A program made the translations under genes and the position numbers. 15,612 nucleotides of DNA, from the NCBI GenBank assembly GCA_002453315.1, contig DKGO01000035.1, forward strand, positions 1 through 15,612, in the 5' to 3' direction. Shown here one piece after another: positions 6,949-14,962 of the stretch. Numbering within the stretch: position 1 is the stretch's first letter; each line of letters opens with the position of its first letter. Origin of the DNA: Caryophanales bacterium UBA6768. GTDB taxonomy: Bacteria; Bacillota; Bacilli; Bacillales_D; Amphibacillaceae. Under the pieces are notes generated by a model that was given only the letters and a program-made list of their open reading frames with translations, had not been told where the DNA came from and made no database searches.

Positions 6949-6977
6949 TTGACATTTAATTTACCACCCTATATATT
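6949..6977 (+). promoter_or_regulatory. Promoter of the proS T-box unit
   Basis: A perfect -35 TTGACA (6949-6954) is followed after 17 bases by TATATT (6972-6977), a near-ideal sigma-A promoter directly ahead of the proline T-box. Confidence 0.8.
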
Positions 6978-7004
6978 AGGAATATAATTTCATATGGAAA
7001 CATT

Positions 7005-7258
7005 GAGAAGGAATAGTATGACTAATAAATCTTTTACAGAAAAGGATGCACGCTGAAAATTCCTAAAGAAATTAGTTAGAACCAGCCTTTTAGTTCACAT
7101 TCGGAAAAAGCATTGATTGCTTGAAGAATGTTGCGGTGCAAACCGTTATCAAATAAAGTGTACATTTATCACTCATGAATAATCAGTGTGAAAATGTAAA
7201 CAAGGGTGGTACCACCATGTCCCCGGTCCCTTATGGATACGGGGATATTTTTGTTTTT
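7005..7258 (+). ncRNA. T-box riboswitch, proline type (specifier CCA)
   Basis: The core GGGTGGTACCACC (7204-7216) differs from the usual ...ACCGCG ending but keeps TGGT (7207-7210). Stem I can be drawn from nested pairs: ACTAAT (7021-7026) with ATTAGT (7071-7076), CTTT (7031-7034) with AAAG (7065-7068), and AGGA (7043-7046) with TCCT (7061-7064). The specifier CCA (7082-7084), a proline codon, sits just after this stem. The terminator pairs ATGTCCCCG (7217-7225) with CGGGGATAT (7240-7248), followed by T-rich sequence to 7258. Specifier and downstream gene agree, so uncharged tRNA-Pro should raise proS expression. Confidence 0.9.
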
Positions 7259-7291
7259 AATGAAAGGAAAATCATTGGAGGAGGAAATATA

Positions 7292-8728
7292 ATGGGTAAT
7301 GAGAAACAATTTGTCGAAAAAATTACGAATATGGAAGACGATTTCGCCCAATGGTATACAGACGTTGTCAAACAAGCAGAATTAGTCGAATATGGCCTAG
7401 TACGGGGAACGATGATTATTAAGCCGTATGGTTTCGCTATTTGGGAACATATTCGTGACCAACTAGATAAGAAAATTAAAGAAACAGGCCATTCGAATGT
7501 GGCATTTCCGGTATTTATTCCGGAAAGTTTATTGCAAAAAGAAAAGGATCATGTGGAAGGCTTTGCCCCAGAGGTAGCATGGGTGACACATGGTGGAGAT
7601 GAAGAGTTGGCTGAAAGGCTAGCGTTTCGACCGACTTCTGAAGTATTGTTCTGTGATTATTATTCGAAAAACATTCATTCTTATCGTGATTTGCCAAAGC
7701 TTTATAATCAATGGGCAAATGTTGTCCGCTGGGAAAAAACGACACGACCATTTTTACGGTCATCTGAGTTCCATTGGCAAGAAGGCCATACTGCCCATGC
7801 GACATACGAAGATGCAGCTGAGGAAACAGCTAAAATGCTTGATCAATATGCTGCTGTTCTTGAGGATTATATGGCAATACCCGTCATTAAAGGTCGTAAA
7901 ACAGAGATGGAAAAATTCGCTGGTGCTGAATATACGATTACTGTTGAAAGTATGATGCATGACGGACGTGCTCTACAAGCGGGTACTTCACATCATTTTG
8001 GTTCAGGTTTTGCAGAAGCCTTTGATATTTCCTATTTGGATAAAGAAGGAAACAGTCAATTTGTACATCAAACATCATGGGGCTTTTCTACACGAGTGAT
8101 GGGGGCATTGATTATGGTTCATGGGGATAACCGTGGTTTAGTTGTGCCACCACGTATTGCCCCAACACAGGTGATGATTGTCCCAATCGCACAACATAAA
8201 GAAGGCGTATTGGACAAAGCATATGATGTCCGTGATCAGTTGCAAAATAAAGTTCGTGTCGGAATAGATGCCAGTGACAATAAACCAGGTTGGAAATTTA
8301 ATGAAAGTGAAATGAAAGGTTATCCAATTCGACTTGAACTAGGGCCGAAAGATATTGAGAAAAATCAAGTGGTGCTCGTTCGTCGTGATACAGGTAAGAA
8401 ACAATTTGTTTCCATAGATGAATTAGACGTGAAAATTGTTGAATTATTGGATGAGATTCAGCAAAATTTGTATGATCAAGCATTAGCACACCGGAATGAA
8501 AATACTTACGTCGTGAAAAACATGGAAGAATTAGCTGAAATTGCTGAAAAGTCCCCAGGATTTATGAAAGCAATGTGGTGTGGTAAAGATGCCTGTGAGG
8601 AAAAAATTAAGGAAGAGACACAAGTAACCTCCCGATGTATTCCATTTGAACAAGAAAAAGTAGCGGATGTTTGTGTTTGTTGTGGTGAAGAAGCCGAGCA
8701 GATGGTTTATTGGGCAAAAGCGTATTAA
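7292..8728 (+). CDS. proS: Prolyl-tRNA synthetase, archaeal/eukaryotic-like short form
   Basis: The enzyme attaches proline to tRNA-Pro. The start is ATG 7292 after GGAGGAGG (7277-7284), giving 478 residues. An open frame runs back to 7175 but lies inside the T-box terminator and is not credible. Class II synthetase motifs are visible: the motif 2 region [26 protein letters not shown], the motif 3 region [15 protein letters not shown], then an anticodon-binding domain. The C-terminal domain has several cysteines ([15 protein letters not shown]), typical of the zinc-binding tail of the archaeal-like type. There is no insertion editing domain of the long bacterial ProS (about 565 residues). Some Bacillaceae carry both types, so this may be a second, starvation-induced copy. 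A strong terminator closes the unit. Confidence 0.95.
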   Translation: MGNEKQFVEKITNMEDDFAQWYTDVVKQAELVEYGLVRGTMIIKPYGFAIWEHIRDQLDKKIKETGHSNVAFPVFIPESLLQKEKDHVEGFAPEVAWVTHGGDEELAERLAFRPTSEVLFCDYYSKNIHSYRDLPKLYNQWANVVRWEKTTRPFLRSSEFHWQEGHTAHATYEDAAEETAKMLDQYAAVLEDYMAIPVIKGRKTEMEKFAGAEYTITVESMMHDGRALQAGTSHHFGSGFAEAFDISYLDKEGNSQFVHQTSWGFSTRVMGALIMVHGDNRGLVVPPRIAPTQVMIVPIAQHKEGVLDKAYDVRDQLQNKVRVGIDASDNKPGWKFNESEMKGYPIRLELGPKDIEKNQVVLVRRDTGKKQFVSIDELDVKIVELLDEIQQNLYDQALAHRNENTYVVKNMEELAEIAEKSPGFMKAMWCGKDACEEKIKEETQVTSRCIPFEQEKVADVCVCCGEEAEQMVYWAKAY

Positions 8729-8765
8729 TACTCAATGTGTGATTAAATTTAATATAGGTAGTAAT

Positions 8766-8822
8766 TAGTTCAGTTTTGGAGAACAAATGCGAACATTGTC
8801 CTCCTAACTGGACTATTTTTTT
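8766..8822 (+). terminator. Strong intrinsic terminator after proS
   Basis: TAGTTCAGTT (8766-8775) pairs with AACTGGACTA (8806-8815) with one G-T wobble. The inner parts GGAG/CTCC, ACA/TGT and ATG/CAT continue the helix up to a CGAA tetraloop, with one or two mismatches. A run of seven T residues follows (8816-8822). Confidence 0.9.
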
Positions 8823-9029
8823 AACAATTATATTGCAAATTTAAACAAAAACTTATAAGGATAGCACTTTTTTATACCCTGTTGTTTTATAGTTAAAGTG
8901 TAGTGTCAAACATTAAACAAAAAAAGGTAGCTATTTAACCTGTAGACATAAGAAAACAAGGAGAAACCTTATAAAACAAATATGATTTTGTACAAATATC
9001 AAAATATGTAGATAACTTTTTGAAATGAT

Positions 9030-9056
9030 TGAAACAATTCTAATCCTTTACTCGTG
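9030..9056 (+). promoter_or_regulatory. ECF-sigma-type promoter of the transporter/sigma operon
   Basis: TGAAAC (9030-9035) is followed by 17 bases and CGTG (9053-9056). Bacillus ECF promoters (SigM, SigW, SigX groups) have TGAAAC-type -35 elements and CGTC/CGTA-type -10 elements at 16-17 bases. The site lies 39 bases before the ATG of the first gene of an operon that itself encodes an ECF sigma factor, so autoregulation is likely. No equally good sigma-A promoter is seen in 8823-9094. A perfect palindrome TTTGTACAAA (8987-8996) lies upstream. Confidence 0.65.
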
Positions 9057-9094
9057 TTAGGGGTAGCAACATGATGATAGGAGGAAAACAGTAA

Positions 9095-9970
9095 ATGTAC
9101 ACAGTAAAAATAGAAAATGTTAGTAAATCATATCGTAAATTTCAAGCATTATATCAAATTGATTTACAAGTTGAAAAGGGATTATATGGTTTACTAGGAC
9201 CAAATGGTGCAGGGAAATCAACATTAATGAATATTATCAGTACGATTTTAACATGGGATGAAGGACGGATATCTGTGTATGACTATGACTTAAAAAAGGA
9301 TAGTCATAAGGTGCGTGAGCTATTAGGTTATTTACCGCAGCATTTCCAAGCACCAGGGCAGTTTAGTGGTGAAGAATTTTTGCATTATGTGGCATCAATG
9401 AAAGGGATGGATGATCGCCAGAAACGAACAATAGAGGTCCAGCGCTTATTACAACAAGTAAATTTAACAGAACATGCACGTAAAAAAATCAAAGGCTATT
9501 CAGGTGGAATGAAACGTCGTTTAGGGATTGCCCAAGCATTAATCGGCAGTCCGAAGCTCATTATTCTGGATGAGCCAACGGCAGGACTTGATCCATCTGA
9601 GCGAATTCGTTTCCGTAATGTCATTGAACGATTGGGAAAGGAATATACGATCATCTTATCTACTCATATTTTAAGTGATATTGAAACAAGCTGTGAACAA
9701 GTCGGGGTTATTAATGAGGGAAAGCTACTTTATCAAGGAAAGACTGATAAGCTTGCTTCTATAGCTGAAGGGGTAGTTTGGGAAATTACCGTGCCAATTT
9801 CCCACTATGACGAAGTGGAGCAATCATCTATCGTACTTTCAAGTAGACGTGAGCAGGAACAAATGGTATTTCATGTTCTGTCGAAGGATGAGCCAGAATA
9901 TGCAGCTAAAAGTGTGAAACCAACATTAGAAGATGGCTATATGGCATTGATTAATGGGGTGATCACATGA
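9095..9970 (+). CDS. ABC transporter ATPase (BcrA/DrrA-like)
   Basis: This 291-residue cytoplasmic ATPase should power the permeases encoded next. It starts at ATG 9095, ten bases after AGGAGG. It has a complete set of motifs: Walker A GPNGAGKS (35-42), Q-loop Gln82 (LPQHF), signature YSGGM (135-139), Walker B LIILDE (155-160) and H-loop His191 (STHILSDIE). Residues about 215-291 form the extra C-terminal domain seen in antibiotic- and lantibiotic-export ATPases of the BcrA/DrrA group. Its last four bases (ATGA, 9967-9970) include the start codon of the next gene, so translation is probably coupled. The substrate is unknown. It is the first gene behind the ECF-type promoter. Confidence 0.9.
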   Translation: MYTVKIENVSKSYRKFQALYQIDLQVEKGLYGLLGPNGAGKSTLMNIISTILTWDEGRISVYDYDLKKDSHKVRELLGYLPQHFQAPGQFSGEEFLHYVASMKGMDDRQKRTIEVQRLLQQVNLTEHARKKIKGYSGGMKRRLGIAQALIGSPKLIILDEPTAGLDPSERIRFRNVIERLGKEYTIILSTHILSDIETSCEQVGVINEGKLLYQGKTDKLASIAEGVVWEITVPISHYDEVEQSSIVLSSRREQEQMVFHVLSKDEPEYAAKSVKPTLEDGYMALINGVIT

Positions 9971-12147
9971 AGCAGCTTAAAAATAATTTTAAATATGAAT
10001 GGTTGCTGTTAATACGTAACAAATTTTTAGCGATTCCTTTTATTATGAATATTATTGTTTGGGCATATATGTTTCATGAAAAAAATTTGCTTGGAGCTGA
10101 GATAACAGTTGAAAATCAATTTTACACATATTTTCTTTGGTTCCTTTTATTGAATCTATTCATTATCGGAAGCATTGCTGTTTATATAGTAAATCGGGAT
10201 AGAGATTCAAAATTTGAGCAATTAGCGATGACCTATCAGGTGAAAAATTGGCAATGGTTAACAAGTAAATGGTTAATAGCGCAAATATACGGGTTAACCA
10301 TCACGGTTTTAACAGTAATTACTCAAGCGATTTGGTTTTTTACGACCTCCATGGCTATTGCTGATGTATTGAAACAATCCATGTACATATTTGCGCAAAT
10401 GGGTGGCGCACTTTTTATTATTGTTTCATTTGGCTTTCTATGTGCAGTGCTTATTCCAAATATATTCAGTTATTTAACCATTCCTGTATTGATTATTGTG
10501 TCTGTATTTTTACCATTTGATAACACAGGAATGTCATTTGAATATGATAATCCACGTTTCCATTTGCTGACACCTTTTGATTTTATGTTTGTGGAAACGC
10601 CGTATGAAGGGATATGGGGAATTGAACGTGTTTTTCAGGGGACGCTAATCCACCAAATAGCTATATGTGTCATAGCAATTTTAATTTTCGCTTTTATGTT
10701 ATTGATTTTTAAAAGAAATCGTCGTAGTAAAGGGGAAAAGCAATTAGTGTTTATTTTTCTATCGATAACAACGGTAGTGGCTATTTTTGTTAGTTTTATT
10801 CGTTTTACAGATTATAATCAAGCATTTAAACAATATGTCGAAACAGGAAATTATTATATCGAAACATTGCCTGCGAATGATGAAGGAGAAGCGGAAGAGG
10901 CCTATTACAATTATATTGACCAGTATTATGATGAAATGCAAGATGATGAGCCATATGATTTTTCCATTGAAACATCCGATTTAGATGTATTGTTAAAAGA
11001 GGGTCATCGGTTAGAGGTAACAAATCAATTGACAATAAAAAATAATAGCAAGAAAGAAACTTATGAAGTTTTTCTTACCTTAAATCATTTGTTGGATATA
11101 ACAGAATGTAGTGGTGAACGTGAATTAAGTTGTTCGATAGATGGGGATTTTATTACACTTAGGTTTGCAGAACCGATTCAGCCGAATGAGGAATTTAAAA
11201 TGAGGCTTACATATGGTGGAAAGATTTTACAGTACTTTGATGAAGGAAAGGGTGAGTCGGCATTTATTGATCAGCAGCGTGTATTTTTACCTAAATCCGC
11301 TGGCTGGTATCCATTAATAGGCAAGCGTGCCTTATTTCAAGTGCTAGAAGATGAACATACCTATGTAAAATTTAGATTACGAAATACAAGGCTATTAGAG
11401 GATTTTCCCACACATTTTAATATATCAATTGAAAGTGAAGGTGTGGAAGTACCATTAATGATGTCGATTCCTAAGGCTGAAAATGGCAAATTTATTGGGA
11501 CAACAAAGCATGGATTAGAATTAATTGGTGGAAATATGGTAGAGCAGGAAGTAGCAGGTATCCGTGTGATTAGTCATCCACAATTGCGGGAAAACATGTC
11601 TTTAGTCGTCAATAAATATCATCAAGCTTGGCTAGGACTGAAGGAATGGTTTGATTTAGATTTAATGCCAGAAACGATTTTTGTTTTGCCGAACAATCAC
11701 TATTATGAACAGATACAAAATATGACAGAGGATTTTTATTTATTGAACGAAGATTCTGTGTATGGAACAGCGTTAGAATGGCATATTGCATACGAAATAT
11801 ACGGACAAGTACTTCAATCTGGTATACCCCATCCCGAAACATTTCGTAATGGAGGTAGTACGGATGAAGTAGATTTCTATGACCGAACTATTTTAAATGA
11901 GTTATTTGAATGGAGTATTTATTACCAAATGAAGCAAGAATCCTTCACAAAATATAAAACTAAAGGAAACTGGGAAAAAGAGTATGACCAAAAGATGGAG
12001 ATAATTAAAGAAATGGAAAGAAAAGGTGATGAATACGTACTTGCGTTTGCCCGTTATTTATATGATGCTAGCAATGAATTAACAAATAGAAGTGAGTTTA
12101 ATATCGAAAGGCTTGCTGAAGCATTTGAAAAGGAGATGAAAGAATGA
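9967..12147 (+). CDS. ABC permease fused to an M1-peptidase-like extracellular domain (zinc motif absent)
   Basis: The protein has 726 residues. The N-terminal part has seven predicted membrane segments (about 21-36, 55-75, 104-125, 142-165, 167-184, 229-248, 259-278). The basic loops NRDRDSK and KRNRRSKGEK are on the inside, which puts residues 280-726 outside the cell. The outside part begins with an acidic linker (300-330), then a beta-rich stretch (about 330-500; HRLEVTNQLTIKNNS, FLPKSAGWYPL) resembling the N-terminal domain of M1 aminopeptidases, then a helical part. Where M1 enzymes have HExxHxWxG, this has WHIAYEIYG (605-613). ILNELFEW (642-649) resembles the later WLNEG motif, at unusual spacing. 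There is no HExxH anywhere, so it is probably a binding or sensing pseudo-peptidase. ABC permease/M1 fusions are known elsewhere. The M1 link is by eye only. Confidence 0.65.
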   Translation: MKQLKNNFKYEWLLLIRNKFLAIPFIMNIIVWAYMFHEKNLLGAEITVENQFYTYFLWFLLLNLFIIGSIAVYIVNRDRDSKFEQLAMTYQVKNWQWLTSKWLIAQIYGLTITVLTVITQAIWFFTTSMAIADVLKQSMYIFAQMGGALFIIVSFGFLCAVLIPNIFSYLTIPVLIIVSVFLPFDNTGMSFEYDNPRFHLLTPFDFMFVETPYEGIWGIERVFQGTLIHQIAICVIAILIFAFMLLIFKRNRRSKGEKQLVFIFLSITTVVAIFVSFIRFTDYNQAFKQYVETGNYYIETLPANDEGEAEEAYYNYIDQYYDEMQDDEPYDFSIETSDLDVLLKEGHRLEVTNQLTIKNNSKKETYEVFLTLNHLLDITECSGERELSCSIDGDFITLRFAEPIQPNEEFKMRLTYGGKILQYFDEGKGESAFIDQQRVFLPKSAGWYPLIGKRALFQVLEDEHTYVKFRLRNTRLLEDFPTHFNISIESEGVEVPLMMSIPKAENGKFIGTTKHGLELIGGNMVEQEVAGIRVISHPQLRENMSLVVNKYHQAWLGLKEWFDLDLMPETIFVLPNNHYYEQIQNMTEDFYLLNEDSVYGTALEWHIAYEIYGQVLQSGIPHPETFRNGGSTDEVDFYDRTILNELFEWSIYYQMKQESFTKYKTKGNWEKEYDQKMEIIKEMERKGDEYVLAFARYLYDASNELTNRSEFNIERLAEAFEKEMKE

Positions 12148-12833
12148 CGGGATTATTTTTTCGATTTCGGCTCTTTTTCAAAAAATGGTTAGGCTCAATT
12201 TATGGGATTGTCTTACTTGTAGCTATTCCAGTAACTGCGATGATTCTATATTATGATTTTTATTATGAAGAGATAGAAAGATTATTAAGTTTAATTTTTG
12301 AATTACTAGCACCGGTTTGGCTTCTGCTTATCCTGCAATGGTATTTTTCAATTGAATTTGATTCTGGCTTTTTTACACAGGTAGTAACCTATCCCATTGC
12401 TAAATATAAATTTTTACTGGAACGTTTTTTATTTGCATATATGGTGTTTTTCGCTTTGCTAGGTACTATTACGTGGGTGCTTACACCAATGCTAGGTTCT
12501 ATTGTATGGAAGGCATTACTTTATACGCTGCCACTTTACTTTTTCTATGGGGCAGTGATGCTTATTGGACTTGTGATCAGCAAACGTTCACTCGGTGCTT
12601 TGCTTAGTGGTATTTTTCTATATTTGCTGAGCTTAATTGGAGCCCCATTATTAGGGCAGGCTTTTCAAATGATTATGTTAAAGTATGGCAGTGTTATCTA
12701 TTTCTTAGAGGGAGTGGCAGGCTGTAGCCTTGCGGATAATGCTTTCTATTACTATAATCGACTCATGTATATTGGATTCGGTACCATTCTATTCATTTTA
12801 GCGCTTATCAAATTTCAGAGAAAACCGGTATAG
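12144..12833 (+). CDS. Small ABC-2-like permease
   Basis: This 229-residue integral membrane protein has about six hydrophobic segments (17-37, 49-69, 95-115, 124-146, 150-175, 207-223) and a basic N-terminus. The stretch EFDSGFFTQVVTYPIAKYKF (71-90) matches the E...G...TYPI pattern between helices 2 and 3 of ABC-2 export permeases. It starts within the ATGA overlap with the preceding fusion permease (12144-12147) and probably forms a heteromeric channel with it, driven by the first ATPase. Fifteen bases separate it from the sigma factor gene. The transported molecule is unknown. Confidence 0.7.
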   Translation: MTGLFFRFRLFFKKWLGSIYGIVLLVAIPVTAMILYYDFYYEEIERLLSLIFELLAPVWLLLILQWYFSIEFDSGFFTQVVTYPIAKYKFLLERFLFAYMVFFALLGTITWVLTPMLGSIVWKALLYTLPLYFFYGAVMLIGLVISKRSLGALLSGIFLYLLSLIGAPLLGQAFQMIMLKYGSVIYFLEGVAGCSLADNAFYYYNRLMYIGFGTILFILALIKFQRKPV

Positions 12834-12848
12834 GAAGGGGGGAGGAAA

Positions 12849-13400
12849 ATGCTAGATGAACAATATATGTCAGAATTGGCAAGTGGAAATGATTCAGCAT
12901 TTGATTCCCTTGTTTTCCGTTATCATAAGCCTCTTTTCGGTTATCTCTACCGCTTATTACACGATGAAAAACAAGCGGAGGATCTCGTGCAGGAGACTTT
13001 CCTGAAGATTTATCAGGAAGGCAAAAGGGGATTTATACCGGAGCAATTTAAGCCTTGGATGTATAAAATTGCCACGAATTGCTGTAAAGATTATTGGAAA
13101 AAAGCATCGACGAAAAGGGAATTTGCAAAAGGGGATCTATATGATAATCCAAGTCAGGTATACCATATTATCGATCATCAGATAGAAAGGAAATGGATGA
13201 TAGACTCATTAAATCAGCTTTCGCTTGATTATCGAACAGTGCTCTATTTACGTTTTTATCAGGATTTAAAATATAAGGAAATCGCTATGACATTAGAAAT
13301 TCCTTTAAATACGGTTAAAACGCGTATTTCACGTGGTTTGAATCAACTTGGGGAAATTTTGCAGAAGAGTGAAGGGAAGGAGGAAAGAAAATATGAGTGA
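12849..13400 (+). CDS. ECF-family RNA polymerase sigma factor
   Basis: This 183-residue protein starts at ATG 12849 behind a strong GGGGGGAGG site. It has only the two domains of ECF sigma factors. Region 2 (about 18-87) contains DLVQETFLKIY (45-55), KPWMYKIATN (68-77) and DYWKK. Region 4 (about 117-170) is a helix-turn-helix with LSLDYRTVLYLRFYQDLKYKEIA and LNTVKTRISRGL (153-164). The short length and lack of an extra C-terminal domain fit a stress-type ECF factor held by a partner anti-sigma protein. Its stop (TGA 13398-13400) overlaps the start of the next gene by 8 bases, so that gene is the prime anti-sigma candidate. The promoter at 9030-9056 is the likely target. I cannot assign it to a numbered ECF group. 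Confidence 0.93.
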   Translation: MLDEQYMSELASGNDSAFDSLVFRYHKPLFGYLYRLLHDEKQAEDLVQETFLKIYQEGKRGFIPEQFKPWMYKIATNCCKDYWKKASTKREFAKGDLYDNPSQVYHIIDHQIERKWMIDSLNQLSLDYRTVLYLRFYQDLKYKEIAMTLEIPLNTVKTRISRGLNQLGEILQKSEGKEERKYE

Positions 13401-14190
13401 GAATAAGGAATTACATGAACTTGAGAAGGAATGGAGGAGACGGATGGAACGTTTTACTACTCCAGAACCTACCCGAGAGCAGACATGTATGTTACTAAAC
13501 AATATCAGAAATCAAACAGCTGAAAAACAGCCACAAGATATACGAGCGGAACTTGAACAATTACAGCAATCTCGTACACCACTTGGAGAAATGTTTGATT
13601 TACTTGCCTCACAATGGACATTTTATGGGATGCGTAGCTGGATTTTAACATCAATAGTGATGCTTGTACTAACTGTTTTTGTATATGGAAATGATCCGGG
13701 AGTAGCGGGCTTTTCGATTTGGTTAAAAGGAATGAGCTTGTTAATGATTGTTCTTATCTCTTATGCATTCCGTCCAAAAAATGAAGGAAATGCTATGCTT
13801 GAGGAACTTAGCTATTATCCGCTTATTCAACAAATGTTTGCTCGCTTCGTTATTGTAATGGGTGTGCAACTTATTCTTGCTTTGCCATTGATCTATTTCT
13901 TATTAGGGTCGGCAAGCACAATGGTGTATATTTTCGGTACGTTTACTCCATTATTTTTCTTTGGAGCGGTTGGCTTTGTTAGCACATTTTGGCTTGGAGG
14001 AAGGGCTGGAACAATCATCACTGGCTTTCTTTGGTTCATGCAAATTTTGTTAGATGGTCAAGTTAAGTCATTCTCATTATTTCGCTTGCCGGAAAGTGAT
14101 TGGTTTATGTTAGCGAATATATTACTTATGTTCATATCTATTGTGCTACTTGGTTCTATAGTTCTTAAACGAGGGAAGGCTACACAATGA
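13393..14190 (+). CDS. Six-helix membrane protein, candidate anti-sigma factor or permease
   Basis: The protein has 265 residues from ATG 13393, which follows AAGGAGG (13377-13383 region) by about ten bases; an open frame back to 13348 would put this site inside the gene. Residues 1-80 are charged and probably cytoplasmic, with a helical segment rich in E, Q and L (45-62). About six membrane segments follow (82-99, 105-126, 149-171, 175-201, 206-220, 237-258). Being co-translated with the sigma factor (8-base overlap) suggests that the tail binds it. However, there is no HxxxCxxC zinc anti-sigma motif, and only one Cys (Cys32) is in the tail. The 4-base overlap with the next ATPase suggests it could equally be that ATPase's permease. 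A dual role is possible. No family was recognised with confidence. Confidence 0.6.
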   Translation: MSENKELHELEKEWRRRMERFTTPEPTREQTCMLLNNIRNQTAEKQPQDIRAELEQLQQSRTPLGEMFDLLASQWTFYGMRSWILTSIVMLVLTVFVYGNDPGVAGFSIWLKGMSLLMIVLISYAFRPKNEGNAMLEELSYYPLIQQMFARFVIVMGVQLILALPLIYFLLGSASTMVYIFGTFTPLFFFGAVGFVSTFWLGGRAGTIITGFLWFMQILLDGQVKSFSLFRLPESDWFMLANILLMFISIVLLGSIVLKRGKATQ

Positions 14191-14894
14191 GATTAACATT
14201 AAACAATGTGACATATGATATAAAAGGAGAACGCGTATTAGATCAGCTATCATGCTCGATCACTACAGGTATCACCTATATTATTGGAAAAAATGGTTCA
14301 GGGAAAAGCACATTATTAAAGATATGTGCGACTGCGCTTCAGCCAACAGAAGGAACGATTGGGTATACAGAATTAGTAGAGAACCAACAGACAATTCAAA
14401 AACGCAAAAGATTGACGACAGAGCAAATAAGAAGAACGATTGGCTATATGCCCCAGGAATTTACAGGTTACGGAGAGCTATCAATTGAACGGTATTTACG
14501 ATATATGGCAACACATAAAGGGGTTCCACGATGGCATGTAAAGAAAATAGTACACAAATGGTTAGAAAAAACAAACTTGTATCCGATTCGTAGAAAGGGT
14601 TTATTTACCTTGTCAGGTGGACAGTTAAAAAAAGTAGGCTTGATTCAAGCGCTAATTAACCAGCCACGAATTTGTATATTAGACGAACCGTTTGAAGGAT
14701 TAGATCAGATGGAAAGATATTATTTTGACCGCGTTTTGCGTAGAAATGCCTTCCATAGCATTATCCTTATTAGCACCAATATTGTTGAAGAAATGAAGGA
14801 AGGTGATGTGCTCTGTTTAGATCGTGGAAAGATTCAATTATTTACCAACTTAGACGAAGAATCATATCAACAGGTAAGGAAATGGATAAAATGA
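14187..14894 (+). CDS. ABC ATPase with altered H-loop
   Basis: This 235-residue ATPase starts in an ATGA overlap (14187-14190) with the six-helix membrane protein, its likely partner. Walker A GKNGSGKS (34-41), Q-loop Gln90 (MPQEF), signature LSGGQ (142-146) and Walker B ICILDEP (162-168) are intact. At the H-loop the sequence is ILISTNIVEEM, with Asn198 where a His is expected (compare STHILSDIE in the first ATPase). A basic insertion, QQTIQKRKRLTTEQ (67-80), follows the Walker A region. Loss of this His often weakens hydrolysis, so it may be a slow, regulatory or sensing ATPase. It is the last gene of the operon, and no clear terminator is seen before the repeat array. Confidence 0.85.
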   Translation: MRLTLNNVTYDIKGERVLDQLSCSITTGITYIIGKNGSGKSTLLKICATALQPTEGTIGYTELVENQQTIQKRKRLTTEQIRRTIGYMPQEFTGYGELSIERYLRYMATHKGVPRWHVKKIVHKWLEKTNLYPIRRKGLFTLSGGQLKKVGLIQALINQPRICILDEPFEGLDQMERYYFDRVLRRNAFHSIILISTNIVEEMKEGDVLCLDRGKIQLFTNLDEESYQQVRKWIK

Positions 14895-14946
14895 AATAAT
14901 CGATTATTGAAAGATAACTGTAAGTCCATATGAAAATCTATCTTTC
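14895..14946. other. Palindrome and stem-loop between the operon and the array
   Basis: AATAATCGATTATT (14895-14908) is a perfect 14-base palindrome directly after the stop codon. GAAAGATA (14909-14916) and TATCTTTC (14939-14946) form a perfect 8-pair stem with a 22-base loop. Neither has a T tract typical of an intrinsic terminator, so the T-rich hairpin array beyond may provide termination instead. Confidence 0.5.
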
Positions 14947-14962
14947 CATAGTCGTTTATTCC

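Noticed and set aside
7175..7291. Longer N-terminus for ProS, starting at ATG 7175
   Set aside because: This stretch is the T-box core and terminator. The GGAGGAGG site at 7277-7284 and the family's length support ATG 7292.
9967..12147. Active zinc aminopeptidase
   Set aside because: No HExxH motif exists in the protein. The equivalent region reads WHIAYEIYG.
13348..13392. Earlier start for the six-helix membrane protein
   Set aside because: The extra residues are encoded by the out-of-frame end of the sigma gene and cover the ribosome site. ATG 13393 is properly spaced.
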